64,000 nucleotides of DNA from Pseudomonas paraversuta (GCF_904063065.1 NZ_CAJFCL010000005.1:62001-126000), one strand, 5' to 3'; shown: positions 17,793-27,178, numbered from the stretch's first letter. Notes: generated by a model not told the origin, from the sequence alone. A program made the numbers and translations.

Positions 17793-19127
17793 CTAAAGAG
17801 TGCCGTTCGGCTCCAGTGGCAACTCCAGCGTGGCAACAAATCCTCCGTCCGGATGATTGTTCAGCACCAGTCTGCCGCCATGGCGTTCTGCCGCGCGACG
17901 GGCTATGGCCAGACCCAGGCCATGTCCGGCCGCCGTCTGGCCGGGCGCACGGAAGAACGGCTCGCCCAATTGCGCCAGATATTCCCCGGGCACTCCGGGC
18001 CCGTAATCCCGCACGCTGATGCTGATGCGCTCGCCTTCACGGCAGGCCTTTAATTCAATCGGGCGTCCGGGCGGGCTGAAACGTTGCGCATTGCGCAGCA
18101 GATTATCCACCGCGCGCTCGATCATTGTCGGCCACCCGCTAAGGCTCAAGCCAGGTTCTGCAGTGAGTTGTACCGATTGCTCGGGAGCCGCCAGCGAGGC
18201 ATCTTTTTGTACCGCCTGGAGCAGACCGTTGAGCTCGATGGGCTCGGCACTGGCCTGGTCGGCATCAACCCGTGCCAGGGCCAGAATTTCGCTGATCAAT
18301 GACTCCAGGCGGTCGCACTCGCGGGTCAGGCGCGGCCAGAGTTTCTCGCGCTCTTCGGGCCCGGCGCGTTCTGCCAGTGCCAGGGCGATACGCAGCCGGG
18401 CCAGTGGCGAGCGCAGTTCATGGGACACATCACGCAGCAATTGGCGCTGGCTGCCAATCAGGCTTTGCAGGCGTGCGCCCATGCGGTTGAAGTCGGTGGC
18501 CAGCACCCCGAACTCATCGCGCCGTGAAGCCAGTCGCGCCAGGCTGTTTTGCTGGTAGGTGGTTTGGCCCAGGTCATGTACAGCTACGCGCAGGCGACTC
18601 AGCGGGCGGGTGATCGACAGGGTGACCAGCAAGCTGAACAGGGTCAGCACCACCAGTGCAATTCCCAGCGCGCTGAGCGGCCAGATCAGGCTTTGGCGAT
18701 GCCAGGCATCCAGTTCCGGGTGCGGGATGCGATAAATCAGCAAATAGGTTTCAGCGGTTTTCGGGCTGGTGTACTCGACGGTCAGGCGGCGCCACGGCAG
18801 TTGTTCTTCACCGGGATGCTGGCGTGCCTCCCATGCGGCAGCCCGACGTGGAAACGTACCGCGTACCACAGGGTCGCCACTTTCGTTAAGGACCTGTACG
18901 TCAATGTGATAACGGCGTTTACGCTTCTCGAGGAATTCTTGCGCGGCATCGGCGCCCTGGGTTTCGTAGCGTTCAGTCCACTGCTGCGCCAGATTGGCGA
19001 TACCGGGATGCCGGCTGAGGATCCAGGCGTCCTGATTGAGCATGTGCCCCAGCAGGAGCGACAGCCCTGCGACCAGGGCAATCGCCAGCCAGAAGCTGGC
19101 GAGAATGCGCCAAAACAGTGATCGCAC
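17793..19127 (-). CDS. cpxS: CpxA-type envelope-stress sensor histidine kinase
   Basis: A 444-aa inner-membrane kinase. Span 1 is at residues 8-28, a periplasmic sensor covers about 30-145, span 2 is about 150-172, and HAMP is about 173-225. The HisKA box is RDVSHELRSPLARLR (phospho-acceptor H236). HATPase motifs include RAVDNLLRNAQRF (N box), RDYGPGVPG (G1) and GHGLGLAIARRAAERHGG (G2). It is transcribed leftward after the Spy-like gene and CpxR-type regulator, the order recalled for P. aeruginosa cpxR-PA3205-cpxS. It should phosphorylate the regulator at 19802-20479 on envelope damage. Confidence 0.88.
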   Translation of the reverse strand: MRSLFWRILASFWLAIALVAGLSLLLGHMLNQDAWILSRHPGIANLAQQWTERYETQGADAAQEFLEKRKRRYHIDVQVLNESGDPVVRGTFPRRAAAWEARQHPGEEQLPWRRLTVEYTSPKTAETYLLIYRIPHPELDAWHRQSLIWPLSALGIALVVLTLFSLLVTLSITRPLSRLRVAVHDLGQTTYQQNSLARLASRRDEFGVLATDFNRMGARLQSLIGSQRQLLRDVSHELRSPLARLRIALALAERAGPEEREKLWPRLTRECDRLESLISEILALARVDADQASAEPIELNGLLQAVQKDASLAAPEQSVQLTAEPGLSLSGWPTMIERAVDNLLRNAQRFSPPGRPIELKACREGERISISVRDYGPGVPGEYLAQLGEPFFRAPGQTAAGHGLGLAIARRAAERHGGRLVLNNHPDGGFVATLELPLEPNGTL

Positions 19128-19205
19128 GGTAATTCCTCGCAGTTAATTGATCAGAACGCGTAAAGCCCAACGGCCAGGGGTCGTTGGGCTTGAGGGTTGC
19201 GCGAA

Positions 19206-19634
19206 TTATTGCGCTTTTGGAGCCTGTTGTGCTTTCCACTCTTTGAACTGTTTCCACTCTGCCTGACGCTCGGCACGTTTCTTTTGCATCTCGTCGAAGG
19301 TCTTCTGCTGATCAGGCTTGAGCACGGCCCGGATCTCGCTTTGGGTTTTGTCCTGCTTGGCCTTGATCTCGTCTTTCAAGGCTTGCTGGTCGGCAGCCGG
19401 CAGTTTTTCCAGATATTTTTCGACCAGTTGCTTGCGATCATGCATTTGCTGGCCCATCAATTTGCCGATTTGCTGGCGCTGTTCGCGGCTCAGGTCCAGT
19501 TGGCTGTAAGGGGCGTCGCCGCGACCGTGCTCACCGCCGTGTCGTGGACCCATTGGGCCGTCGCCACCAGGCATGGCCATTGCGACGGTTGGCAGGGCAG
19601 CAGCAAACATCAAAGCAATTAGAGTCTTACGCAT
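19206..19634 (-). CDS. Periplasmic Spy/CpxP-family LTxxQ protein
   Basis: A 142-aa secreted protein. Its signal peptide MRKTLIALMFAAALPTVAMA is followed by a charged, helical body. Two degenerate LTxxQ motifs, LSREQ and LKPDQ, are characteristic of the Spy chaperone and the CpxP feedback inhibitor. It lies between the CpxR- and CpxS-type genes, with a candidate CpxR box 83-98 bp upstream of its start. It is likely induced by envelope stress and either chaperones misfolded periplasmic proteins or damps the kinase. The choice between the Spy and CpxP roles is open. Confidence 0.85.
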   Translation of the reverse strand: MRKTLIALMFAAALPTVAMAMPGGDGPMGPRHGGEHGRGDAPYSQLDLSREQRQQIGKLMGQQMHDRKQLVEKYLEKLPAADQQALKDEIKAKQDKTQSEIRAVLKPDQQKTFDEMQKKRAERQAEWKQFKEWKAQQAPKAQ

Positions 19635-19716
19635 GGTGTGTCTCCTTCATGACAGTTCCGGTGAATCCGGATGTGCTCAGTGTAGGGAGATCAAGGTCAA
19701 CCGCTGTCAGCCGAGG

Positions 19717-19732
19717 GTAAAGCTTGGGTAAA
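19717..19732. promoter_or_regulatory. Candidate CpxR box
   Basis: Two direct GTAAA repeats (19717-19721 and 19728-19732) are separated by 6 nt, close to the consensus GTAAA-N5-GTAAA. It sits upstream of the Spy-like gene and downstream of cpxR. Confidence 0.45.
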
Positions 19733-19766
19733 GAGGGTATTGCTGCGGATTTACATAACAGGCTTA

Positions 19767-19786
19767 TGTGGGAGCCGGCTCCCACA
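19767..19786. repeat. Perfect 20-nt palindrome (REP-derived), possible cpxR terminator
   Basis: TGTGGGAGCCGGCTCCCACA is fully self-complementary. It resembles the outer arms of a family-A REP fused together, and lies just after the cpxR stop. Confidence 0.55.
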
Positions 19787-19801
19787 GAGAAACGTGGTGC
19801 T

Positions 19802-20479
19802 TCAGGCGCTATAGAAGTAACCCCGGCTGCGCAATGCGACGATGCGCGGGCGGCCATCGGGGTGGGGGCCAATCTTTCTGCGCAGGTTACTGACATGCAT
19901 GTCCAGGCTGCGGTCGTACAGGGTCAATTTGCGGCCCAGGGCGATCTGTGCCAGCTCCTGCTTGTCCAGCGGCTCTCCCGGCTGGCGCAGCAAGGCCTCG
20001 AGCAGACGGCTTTCGGAAACGGTCAGGGTGATGTCGTGCTGGTCGATAGTGGCCACGCCGCGCATCGGGCTAAAGCACAGGTCTCCCAGTTCTATCTGGC
20101 TGGATACCGCGGTCGGGTGGCTGCGGCGCAATACAGCCCGCAGACGGGCGGTCAGTTCGCGGGGGTCGCAGGGTTTGGCCAGATAGTCATCGGCGCCCAG
20201 TTCGAGCCCGAGAATACGGTCCAGGGGTTCGCCGCGGGCTGACAGCATCAGCACCGGCAATTCGGGGTGATCCTGGCGTAGTTGCTTGAGCAGTTCCAGA
20301 CCGCTGCCGTCAGGCAGCATCACATCCAGCACCACGGCATCGGGGCTGGATTCGCTCAACGCCTTGCGGGCACTCTGACCGTCGTGGCAAGCGCGTACCT
20401 GAAAGCCTTCCTGGCTCAACCAGCTGCTCAGAAGCTCGCACAGCTCCTGGTCATCATCTATCAGTAACAGGTCGCTCAT
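19802..20479 (-). CDS. cpxR: CpxR-type OmpR-family response regulator
   Basis: A 225-aa regulator. The receiver domain (1-115) has acidic pocket LLIDDD, phospho-acceptor D52 in VVLDVMLPDGSG, and a conserved Lys in DDYLAKPCDPREL. A C-terminal OmpR/PhoB winged helix (130-225) has LTVSESRLLEALLRQPGE and DRSLDMHVSNLRRKIG. The adjacent LTxxQ protein and kinase identify it as CpxR-like, and a GTAAA direct repeat 70-85 bp past its stop, upstream of the Spy gene, fits its predicted target. Start ATG 20479 is standard. Confidence 0.88.
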   Translation of the reverse strand: MSDLLLIDDDQELCELLSSWLSQEGFQVRACHDGQSARKALSESSPDAVVLDVMLPDGSGLELLKQLRQDHPELPVLMLSARGEPLDRILGLELGADDYLAKPCDPRELTARLRAVLRRSHPTAVSSQIELGDLCFSPMRGVATIDQHDITLTVSESRLLEALLRQPGEPLDKQELAQIALGRKLTLYDRSLDMHVSNLRRKIGPHPDGRPRIVALRSRGYFYSA

Positions 20480-20560
20480 GGCTTACTCGATTTAGCCAGT
20501 GCCGACGGGGTACAGGTCGGTCACTGGCAAAGATACTGCAATCACACTGTGCCGTAGGGG

Positions 20561-20860
20561 TTACGGCAGTACTTGCTTGAACGGCTTGACGATCACATTG
20601 GCATATACGCCGGCTGCGACGTAAGGATCCGCGTCGGCCCAGGCCTGGGCAGCGCTCAGGGAGTCGAACTGGGCCACGACCAGGCTGCCGCTGAAGCCGG
20701 CTGCGCCAGGGTCATTGTTGTCGATGGCCGGGTGCGGACCTGCCAGCACGATGCGGCCTGCATCCTTGAGTTGATTCAGGCGTTCAAGGTGGGCCGGGCG
20801 TGCAGCCAGGCGGGCATCGAGCGAGTTGGCGACGTCGGTAGCAATAATTGCGTAGAGCAT
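20561..20860 (-). CDS. yciI: YciI-family protein
   Basis: A 99-aa ferredoxin-like dimeric alpha/beta protein of the YciI family (related to muconolactone isomerase-like folds). It starts [14 protein letters not shown] and has the conserved His in [15 protein letters not shown], and the [17 protein letters not shown] tail. The enzymatic activity of the family is unsettled. Its ATG lies 1 bp after the stop of yciB, indicating translational coupling. An upstream in-frame start (20929) only extends into yciB. Confidence 0.88.
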   Translation of the reverse strand: MLYAIIATDVANSLDARLAARPAHLERLNQLKDAGRIVLAGPHPAIDNNDPGAAGFSGSLVVAQFDSLSAAQAWADADPYVAAGVYANVIVKPFKQVLP

Positions 20861-20861
20861 G

Positions 20862-21464
20862 TCAGTCCTCGGTTTTTGAGTTGGTCGGTGCAGGTTCGGT
20901 GTCATGCAGGTGACGCGACAGATAAACACCCTGGGCTATCAGGAACAGCACGGTCATGCCCAGGCTGCCGAACACCTTGAAGTCGACCCAGATGCTTTGA
21001 TAGGTGAAGGCAACGAACAGGTTGGCAGCGCCACAGAACAGGAAGAACACGATCCAGGCCAGGTTCAGGCGGGTCCACACCGCATCGGGGAGGGTCAGTG
21101 CATGGCCCATGATGCGTTTGATCAACAGTTTGTCGCCGATAAAGTGGCTACCGGCAAATGCCAGTGCAAACAGCCAGTTTACGACTGGCGCTTTCCACTT
21201 GAGGAAGGTTTCGCTGTGGAAAGCCAGGGTCAGGCTACCGAACACCAGGCAGGCAATCAGGGTCAGCCATTGGCTCTTTTCGAGCTTGCGCTGCTTGATG
21301 AACAAAATGCCGTAAACCACCAGTGAACTGATGATCAGCATTGCCGTAGCGCTGTAGATACCGCCCACAGACAAGCTGTGCCCGGCGATTTCGACGATGC
21401 GAGGTTCGATTTTATAGACGATGAAAAACAGTAACAGCGGGATGAAGTCGATGAATTGTTTCAC
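20862..21464 (-). CDS. yciB: Inner-membrane intracellular septation protein YciB (IspZ/septation protein A)
   Basis: A 200-aa membrane protein with five hydrophobic spans, including [20 protein letters not shown] at the N terminus and [22 protein letters not shown] in the middle, both family signatures. I choose the GTG at 21464, which aligns with the family start (VKQFIDF); the ORF also reaches 21503. It is implicated in cell-envelope and septum integrity in enterobacteria. It forms an operon with yciI and is divergent from the PHP-domain gene. Confidence 0.9.
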   Translation of the reverse strand: MKQFIDFIPLLLFFIVYKIEPRIVEIAGHSLSVGGIYSATAMLIISSLVVYGILFIKQRKLEKSQWLTLIACLVFGSLTLAFHSETFLKWKAPVVNWLFALAFAGSHFIGDKLLIKRIMGHALTLPDAVWTRLNLAWIVFFLFCGAANLFVAFTYQSIWVDFKVFGSLGMTVLFLIAQGVYLSRHLHDTEPAPTNSKTED

Positions 21465-21548
21465 AGTGGCAGCCAGAAGCAGGATGTGGCGGCATAATAA
21501 CAAACATCAATGACAGCGAAAGCGTCAGCTAGAGGTTATTAAATTCCC

Positions 21549-22412
21549 GTGGAAATTGACTTGCATTGCCATAGCACAGCTTCTGATGGCGCCCTGGCGC
21601 CGGCGGTACTGGTTGCGCGTGCGTTCGAGAAAGGTGTGCGAGTCCTGGCCCTGACCGATCACGATACACTTGAAGGCCTCGACGAAGCCCGCGAAGCGGC
21701 GCTGGCGTTGAACATGACGTTGATCAATGGCGTTGAATTGTCGTGCACCTGGGGTGGAGCGACGATTCATGTGCTGGGCTACGGCTTCGATGTCAATGCT
21801 CCGGCGCTGGTTGAGGCCATAGCCAGGCTCCACGATGGGCGCTGGCTTCGGGCGCAGGAGATCAGCCGCAAGCTTGAGCTCAAAGGCATGCCCGGAGCGC
21901 TTGAAGGTGCGCGAGCCATACAGCAGACCCTGGGCGACAGCGGCAATGCTCCGGCCCGCCCGCACTTTGCCGATTTCCTGGTTCAGGCCGGCTTCGTCAA
22001 GGATCGCGCCGAGGCGTTTCGCAAATGGCTGGGGGCCGGCAAGCTGGGTGACGTCAAACTGCACTGGCCGACCCTTGAAGACACGGTCGCCACCTTGCGC
22101 GCCGCCGGGGCCTGGGTCAGCCTGGCGCATCCTTCGCATTACGATTTCACCCGCAGCAAGCGCCGCCGGCTGATTGGCGACTATATTCAAGCCGGGGGTC
22201 ACGCGATTGAAGTGGTCAACGGGCATCAGCCGGCCGAGCAGGTCGGCAGCCTGGCGATCCTGGCGCGTGAGTTCGGTCTGCTGGTCAGTGCCGGCAGTGA
22301 TTTTCATGGCCCTGGTGGTTGGTCCGAGATCGGCGAATATCGCCCGATCCCCGAAGATTTGCCGCCACTTTGGCGTCGATTCAAATATGACCAGCCCGCT
22401 GCCAACGTCTGA
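21549..22412 (+). CDS. rnm: PHP-domain 5'-3' exoribonuclease (RNase AM / YciV-like)
   Basis: A 287-aa PHP phosphoesterase. The metal-binding motifs are DLHCHSTASDG (HxH), LTDHDTLEG, HPSHYD and GSDFHGPGGW. Its close relative YciV/RNase AM trims 5' ends of rRNA and degrades short oligonucleotides, including pAp-type substrates. The start is GTG 21549 (VEIDLHCHST), with AGAGG 13 nt upstream. The next gene (YciO) begins 13 bp after the stop, the frequent trpH-yciO arrangement of gamma-proteobacteria. Confidence 0.87.
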   Translation: MEIDLHCHSTASDGALAPAVLVARAFEKGVRVLALTDHDTLEGLDEAREAALALNMTLINGVELSCTWGGATIHVLGYGFDVNAPALVEAIARLHDGRWLRAQEISRKLELKGMPGALEGARAIQQTLGDSGNAPARPHFADFLVQAGFVKDRAEAFRKWLGAGKLGDVKLHWPTLEDTVATLRAAGAWVSLAHPSHYDFTRSKRRRLIGDYIQAGGHAIEVVNGHQPAEQVGSLAILAREFGLLVSAGSDFHGPGGWSEIGEYRPIPEDLPPLWRRFKYDQPAANV

Positions 22413-22425
22413 ACAGGGAAACTCT

Positions 22426-23055
22426 GTGAGCCAATTTTTCCAGATTCATCCGGAAAACCCGCAACCGCGGCTGATCAAACAGGCCGTCGAGATTATCAAA
22501 AAGGGCGGGGTGGTGATTTATCCCACCGATTCATCCTATGCCCTGGGCTGTCAGATGGGCGACAAGCACGCCATCGAGCGCATAAAGCGCCTGCGTAATC
22601 TGGACGACAAACACAACTTCACCCTGATGTGCTGCGATTTGTCGCAACTGGGTTTGTTTGCCAAGGTTGAAACCGGTGTGTTTCGGCTGCTCAAGGCCCA
22701 TACACCGGGGCCCTACACCTTTATTCTGAACGCCACCCGTGACGTTCCGCGGCTGCTGCTGCACCCCAAGCGCCGGACTATTGGCGTGCGGGTGCCCAGT
22801 CATCCGATTGCCCTGGCGCTGCTTGAGGAGCTGCGGGAGCCGCTAATGAGCGTGACCCTGATCCTGCCGGGTGAAAAAGAGCCGATGGAAGATCCGTACG
22901 AAATTCGCGATGCCCTGGAGAAACAGGTCGACCTGATCATCGATGGCGGATTCGGCGGCAATAAAGCCTCGACCGTGATCAGCCTGATCGACCTCGAACC
23001 TGAAGTGGTACGCGTGGGTTGCGGCGATCCGACGCCGTTTATGGTCGAGGCCTGA
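22426..23055 (+). CDS. YciO/YrdC/Sua5-family protein (L-threonylcarbamoyladenylate synthase-like)
   Basis: A 209-aa YrdC-fold protein. The nucleotide/RNA-binding motif is GGVVIYPTDSSYALGCQM, followed by IERIKRLRNLDDKHNFTLMC and RTIGVRVPSHPIALALL. It belongs to the YciO branch rather than the essential TsaC, so t6A synthesis is possible but not certain. GTG 22426 is the best start (VSQFFQIHPENPQP). The stop codon overlaps the ATG of scpA (TGATG), so the two are translationally coupled. Confidence 0.88.
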   Translation: MSQFFQIHPENPQPRLIKQAVEIIKKGGVVIYPTDSSYALGCQMGDKHAIERIKRLRNLDDKHNFTLMCCDLSQLGLFAKVETGVFRLLKAHTPGPYTFILNATRDVPRLLLHPKRRTIGVRVPSHPIALALLEELREPLMSVTLILPGEKEPMEDPYEIRDALEKQVDLIIDGGFGGNKASTVISLIDLEPEVVRVGCGDPTPFMVEA

Positions 23056-23882
23056 TGTCTGACGTCGAAACCATAGAAGGCGTTGATGCCCAGGCCGGTG
23101 CCCAGCAGGAATTGCCGTTTGCCATGGTATATGGCCAGGCGGTCATCGAAATGCCGCTGGACCTGTACATTCCGCCGGATGCCCTGGAGGTGTTTCTCGA
23201 CGCCTTTGAAGGCCCTCTCGACTTGCTGCTGTACCTGATCCGCAAGCAGAACATCAACATTCTCGATATCCCGGTGGCGGAAATTACCCGTCAGTACATG
23301 GGCTATGTCGAGCTGATGAAAACCGTGCGCCTGGAGCTGGCTGCCGAATACCTGGTCATGGCTGCCATGCTGGCCGAGATCAAGTCGCGCATGCTCCTGC
23401 CGCGCTCGGCCGAGATCGAGGAGGACGAGGGCGATCCCCGGGCCGAATTGATCCGTCGTTTGCAGCAGTACGAGCGGTTCAAGGCGGCGGCTGAGGGGCT
23501 GGATGGGTTGAGCCGGGTAGGGCGCGATGTGATTGTGCCCAAGCTCGATGCGCCCGAAGCCCGGGCGCGCAAGCTGGTGCCCGATGTAGCGCTGGAAGAG
23601 TTGCTGATGTCGATGGCCGAAGTCTTGCGCCGTACTGACATGTTTGAAAATCACCAGGTCAGCCGCGAAGCCCTGTCGACCCGGGAGCGGATGAGCGATG
23701 TGCTGGAACGCCTCAAAGGCGGCGGCTTTGTACCCTTTGTCGAACTCTTCACCGCCGAAGAGGGCCGTCTGGGTGTGGTTGTAACCTTTATGGCCATTCT
23801 TGAACTGGTCAAAGAGTCGCTGGTCGAGTTGGTACAGAATGAACCCTTTGCGGCAATCCATGTGCGGGCGAGAGCCGAATAA
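23055..23882 (+). CDS. scpA: Segregation and condensation protein ScpA
   Basis: A 275-aa kleisin subunit of the SMC-ScpAB condensin. Conserved features are the N-terminal FEGPLDLLLYLIRKQNINILDIPVAEIT block, the KSRMLLPR segment with acidic residues following, and the C-terminal winged helix with FVALLELAR-like VTFMAILELVKESLVEL. An acidic leader of about 35 residues before the family core is common in Pseudomonas. The start ATG 23055 overlaps the yciO stop. It is followed 12 bp later by scpB. Confidence 0.94.
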   Translation: MSDVETIEGVDAQAGAQQELPFAMVYGQAVIEMPLDLYIPPDALEVFLDAFEGPLDLLLYLIRKQNINILDIPVAEITRQYMGYVELMKTVRLELAAEYLVMAAMLAEIKSRMLLPRSAEIEEDEGDPRAELIRRLQQYERFKAAAEGLDGLSRVGRDVIVPKLDAPEARARKLVPDVALEELLMSMAEVLRRTDMFENHQVSREALSTRERMSDVLERLKGGGFVPFVELFTAEEGRLGVVVTFMAILELVKESLVELVQNEPFAAIHVRARAE

Positions 23883-23894
23883 AGAGCTGAAACC

Positions 23895-24887
<993 letters not shown>

Positions 24888-24895
24888 CGCCCCCG

Positions 24896-24965
24896 CTGCA
24901 GGAGCGAACTTGCCTCGCGATCTTTCGAGCTTTTAAAAGATCGCGAGGCAAGCTCGCTCTTGCAG
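24896..24965. repeat. Long family-B REP hairpin, likely scpB terminator
   Basis: Arms of about 30 nt (CTGCAGGAGCGAACTTGCCT... and ...AGGCAAGCTCGCTCTTGCAG), almost fully complementary, enclose a 9-nt loop. It lies 9 bp after scpB. Confidence 0.75.
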
Positions 24966-24986
24966 GGCCAATCACGAGGACTTTGC

Positions 24987-25178
24987 ATGAGTTCAACCAA
25001 AGACCCCTGCATCGATATTTGTAAGTTCAACGACGATATCTGTATCGGCTGCGGTCGCACCAAGCGTGAAATCCGGGCCTGGAAGAAGCTCGACAAGGAA
25101 GACAAGCGCATCGTGCTGGCCGAGTCGGCCTTGCGATTGCTGGCCCTGGACGCCACCGGTCGGCGGAAAAAGAAGTAA
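24987..25178 (+). CDS. DUF1289 small cysteine-rich protein
   Basis: A 63-aa protein with four cysteines in the DUF1289 spacing, CIDICKFNDDICIGCGRT (C8, C12, C19, C22), then a charged helix KREIRAWKKLDKEDK and a lysine-rich end. The cysteines suggest a zinc or Fe-S site, and the function is not known. ATG 24987 is preceded by GAGG at 8 nt. It sits between a REP hairpin and rluB, as in other pseudomonads. Confidence 0.87.
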   Translation: MSSTKDPCIDICKFNDDICIGCGRTKREIRAWKKLDKEDKRIVLAESALRLLALDATGRRKKK

Positions 25179-25322
25179 GTCTTGCAGTTCATGACTAGGC
25201 TTTGATGCGTTATGCGCCACATCAGCGTATGATTCGCGACCCTCAAACGCTCGCTCGAGCTGAGAGACCCCATTTTCAACACCTCAGCTATTGCCTGAGT
25301 TGACACACCGGGAGGTGCCCAG

Positions 25323-26519
25323 ATGAGTGATCTAGACCCTAAAGACAGCCAGGAAATTGGCCCAGCAGGCGAAAAACTGCAAAAAGTTCTCGCCCGTATT
25401 GGCGTGGGTTCGCGTCGCGACGTAGAGAGTTGGATCAGCCAGGGCCGGATCAAGGTCAATGGCAAGGATGCAACCCTGGGTCTGCGCGTAGACCTGCATG
25501 ACGCCATTTCCATTGATGGCAAAGTGATCAAGCGTGAAGAGGCAGCCGAATCGGTTCGCCGCGTGATCATGTACAACAAACCCGACGGCGAAATCTGCAC
25601 CCGTGACGACCCTGAAGGCCGTCCGACCGTGTTTGACAAACTGCCGCGTCCAAAAGAAGGCCGCTGGATCAACATCGGTCGACTGGACATCAACACCACC
25701 GGCTTGCTGATGTTCACCACCGACGGTGAGCTGGCTAACCGCCTGATGCACCCTTCCTACGAGATGGACCGTGAATACGCGGTACGTGTACGTGGCGAAG
25801 TGGATGACGAGATGATCGAGCGCCTCAAGGCCGGCGTTGTGCTGGAAGACGGCCCGGCGCGTTTCACCGACATCAAGCAGGCTCCGGGCGGCGAAGGCTT
25901 CAACCATTGGTACCACTGCGTAGTGATGGAAGGTCGTAACCGTGAAGTGCGTCGTCTGTGGGAATCCCAGGGTCTGGTGGTCAGCCGCCTGAAGCGCGTG
26001 CGTTTCGGTCCGGTGTTCCTCAACTCCGACCTGCCGATGGGTCGCTGGCGCGAAATGAGCCAGTTCGAGGTTGATATCCTCAGTGCTGAAGTCGGCCTCA
26101 CGCCGGTTGCCATGCCGCAGATGAACGCCAAGAGCAAAGACAAGCTTGAGCGTATGCAGCGTAAATCGTCGCGCCCTGTGGCCCGTACCGATCGCGTTGC
26201 CCGTACCCTGCGTCCGGCCGAAGGTGCGCCACTGGCTCCGCGTCCAGCACGCCAGCCGCACATCGAAGGCGAGCGCCCGGCGCGTCCGGCCCGTGATGAA
26301 GCAGCCCGTCCGGCCCGTAAGCCGGCCGGTCGTACCGATCGTGTACCTGCGGGTCGCGGCGCGCCGGTTGCAGAGCGTCCGAGCGAAGTGAACAAGCGTT
26401 CGCCCAAGCCAACCCGTTCGGGCCCCAAGCTGGTCGACGATGCACCGTCGGGCAAGCGCCGTGGCGCACCGGCAGGTTCGGGTCAGCGCCCGGGCTTCGG
26501 TCGTCGCAAGCCGCAATAA
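25323..26519 (+). CDS. rluB: 23S rRNA pseudouridine(2605) synthase RluB
   Basis: A 398-aa pseudouridine synthase. An S4 RNA-binding domain (residues 18-65; LQKVLARIGVGSRRDVESWI) precedes the RsuA-family catalytic domain with GRLDINTTGLLMFTTDGEL (catalytic Asp122) and EGRNREVRRLWESQGL. Residues from about 265 on are a disordered Arg/Pro/Ala-rich tail of roughly 130 residues with repeated RPAR motifs, probably rRNA-binding. A GGGAGGTG ribosome site precedes ATG 25323. A clear terminator follows. Confidence 0.94.
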   Translation: MSDLDPKDSQEIGPAGEKLQKVLARIGVGSRRDVESWISQGRIKVNGKDATLGLRVDLHDAISIDGKVIKREEAAESVRRVIMYNKPDGEICTRDDPEGRPTVFDKLPRPKEGRWINIGRLDINTTGLLMFTTDGELANRLMHPSYEMDREYAVRVRGEVDDEMIERLKAGVVLEDGPARFTDIKQAPGGEGFNHWYHCVVMEGRNREVRRLWESQGLVVSRLKRVRFGPVFLNSDLPMGRWREMSQFEVDILSAEVGLTPVAMPQMNAKSKDKLERMQRKSSRPVARTDRVARTLRPAEGAPLAPRPARQPHIEGERPARPARDEAARPARKPAGRTDRVPAGRGAPVAERPSEVNKRSPKPTRSGPKLVDDAPSGKRRGAPAGSGQRPGFGRRKPQ

Positions 26520-26541
26520 GCGTTAACCTGTAACGCGGTAC

Positions 26542-26577
26542 AAAAAACGCCAATCCTTCGGGGTTGGCGTTTTTTTA
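26542..26577 (+). terminator. Rho-independent terminator of rluB
   Basis: An AACGCCAATCC stem with TTCG tetraloop and complementary GGGTTGGCGTT arm, followed by seven Ts (26570-26576). It starts 22 bp after rluB. Confidence 0.93.
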
Positions 26578-26598
26578 TGCCTGCAATAAACCGCGGAT

Positions 26599-26664
26599 GC
26601 AGCAGCAGCGAGCTTGTCTCGCAATCTTTTGATTTTGCAATCGCGAGGCAGGATGCTCCTGCAG
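26599..26664. repeat. Family-B REP pair downstream of rluB
   Basis: GCAGCAGCGAGCTTGTCTCGC and GCGAGGCAGGATGCTCCTGC are inverted, imperfect arms around AATCTTTTGATTTTGCAAT. Confidence 0.6.
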
Positions 26665-26687
26665 ATAATGGTTTTAAGATGGAAAGA

Positions 26688-26813
26688 TTTCGTTACGGGT
26701 CGTAAAGTGAATGCTACGAAATCAATGGCTTATGGGCGAATTACTTCTGAAAATGGCTTGGTGTAACGAAAATTTTCCGTAAAAAGCACCGTTCGCCGCA
26801 TTTTCGGTAAAAA
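26688..26813. promoter_or_regulatory. Cluster of candidate PhhR boxes upstream of aroP
   Basis: TTTCGTTACGGGTCGTAAAG (26688-26707) contains both half-sites found at the phhA promoter (TCGTTACG, CGTAAAG). TGTAACGAAAATTTTCCGTA (26762-26781) shares TTTTCGTTAC with it on the opposite strand. TTTTCGGTAAAAA (26801-26813) is a weaker third site. They lie 60-185 bp upstream of a TACAAT at 26872-26877 that I take as the aroP -10. Confidence 0.4.
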
Positions 26814-26871
26814 CCCGGCTTGTTTAGTGTTGCCAACAGCGGTGTGATGGGATCTTGCCTACGTGCGGGTG

Positions 26872-27042
26872 TACAATGCGCCGCGTTTTAACTGTGACCC
26901 AATTGCGTACCCGCGCATTTTGCGCCACATCGACGATATGCCGATGGGCCAAAACTTCGAGGCTAACCCGCCTTGTTAACTCCGCAATGCCACAAGCGTT
27001 GCGGGTTCGATTCCGTCACAGATAAAAACAAACAGGTGACGC
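26872..27042 (+). ncRNA. Putative structured 5' leader RNA of aroP
   Basis: Downstream of a TACAAT -10 candidate (26872-26877) the roughly 295-nt leader holds several possible helices: GCGCA/TGCGC, CATCG/CGATG, AGGC/GCCT and the 7-bp GCAATGC-CACAA-GCGTTGC hairpin (26982-27004). All of these lie inside a closing CTGTGAC/GTCACAG pairing near 26891 and 27015. Any single pairing could be chance. The set, followed by a leader ORF with its own ribosome site, suggests a regulatory leader. No known riboswitch class is recognised. Confidence 0.35.
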
Positions 27043-27147
27043 ATGACTCGTGAAACAACCTTGGATTCCTGGCGTCTGCGCTGGGGTTTGATTTGTGTTG
27101 TAGACCTTTCGATCACTGCCTCTGGTGCTCAAGTTACAACGCACTGA
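27043..27147 (+). CDS. 34-codon leader ORF upstream of aroP
   Basis: ATG 27043 to TGA 27145-27147 encodes a 34-residue peptide starting MTRETTLDSWRLRWGLICVV. It is preceded by AGGTG 5 nt upstream, a better site than aroP itself has. Two Trp codons (positions 10 and 14) stand close together. The stop lies 31 nt before the aroP ATG. A control peptide for an aromatic amino acid permease would be expected to sense Trp, but a canonical attenuator (terminator with a T run) is not visible, so coupling or ribosome stalling is the likelier mechanism if it is functional. It was not recognised as a known family. Confidence 0.45.
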   Translation: MTRETTLDSWRLRWGLICVVDLSITASGAQVTTH

Positions 27148-27178
27148 ATCACATCAAACCTTGTGTGGGACCCTTTCA

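Noticed and set aside
27003-27021. tRNA-like T arm (GGGTTCGATTCC)
   Set aside because: Only two base pairs form in the T stem, and no anticodon or acceptor arm of normal size exists, so it is not a tRNA gene.
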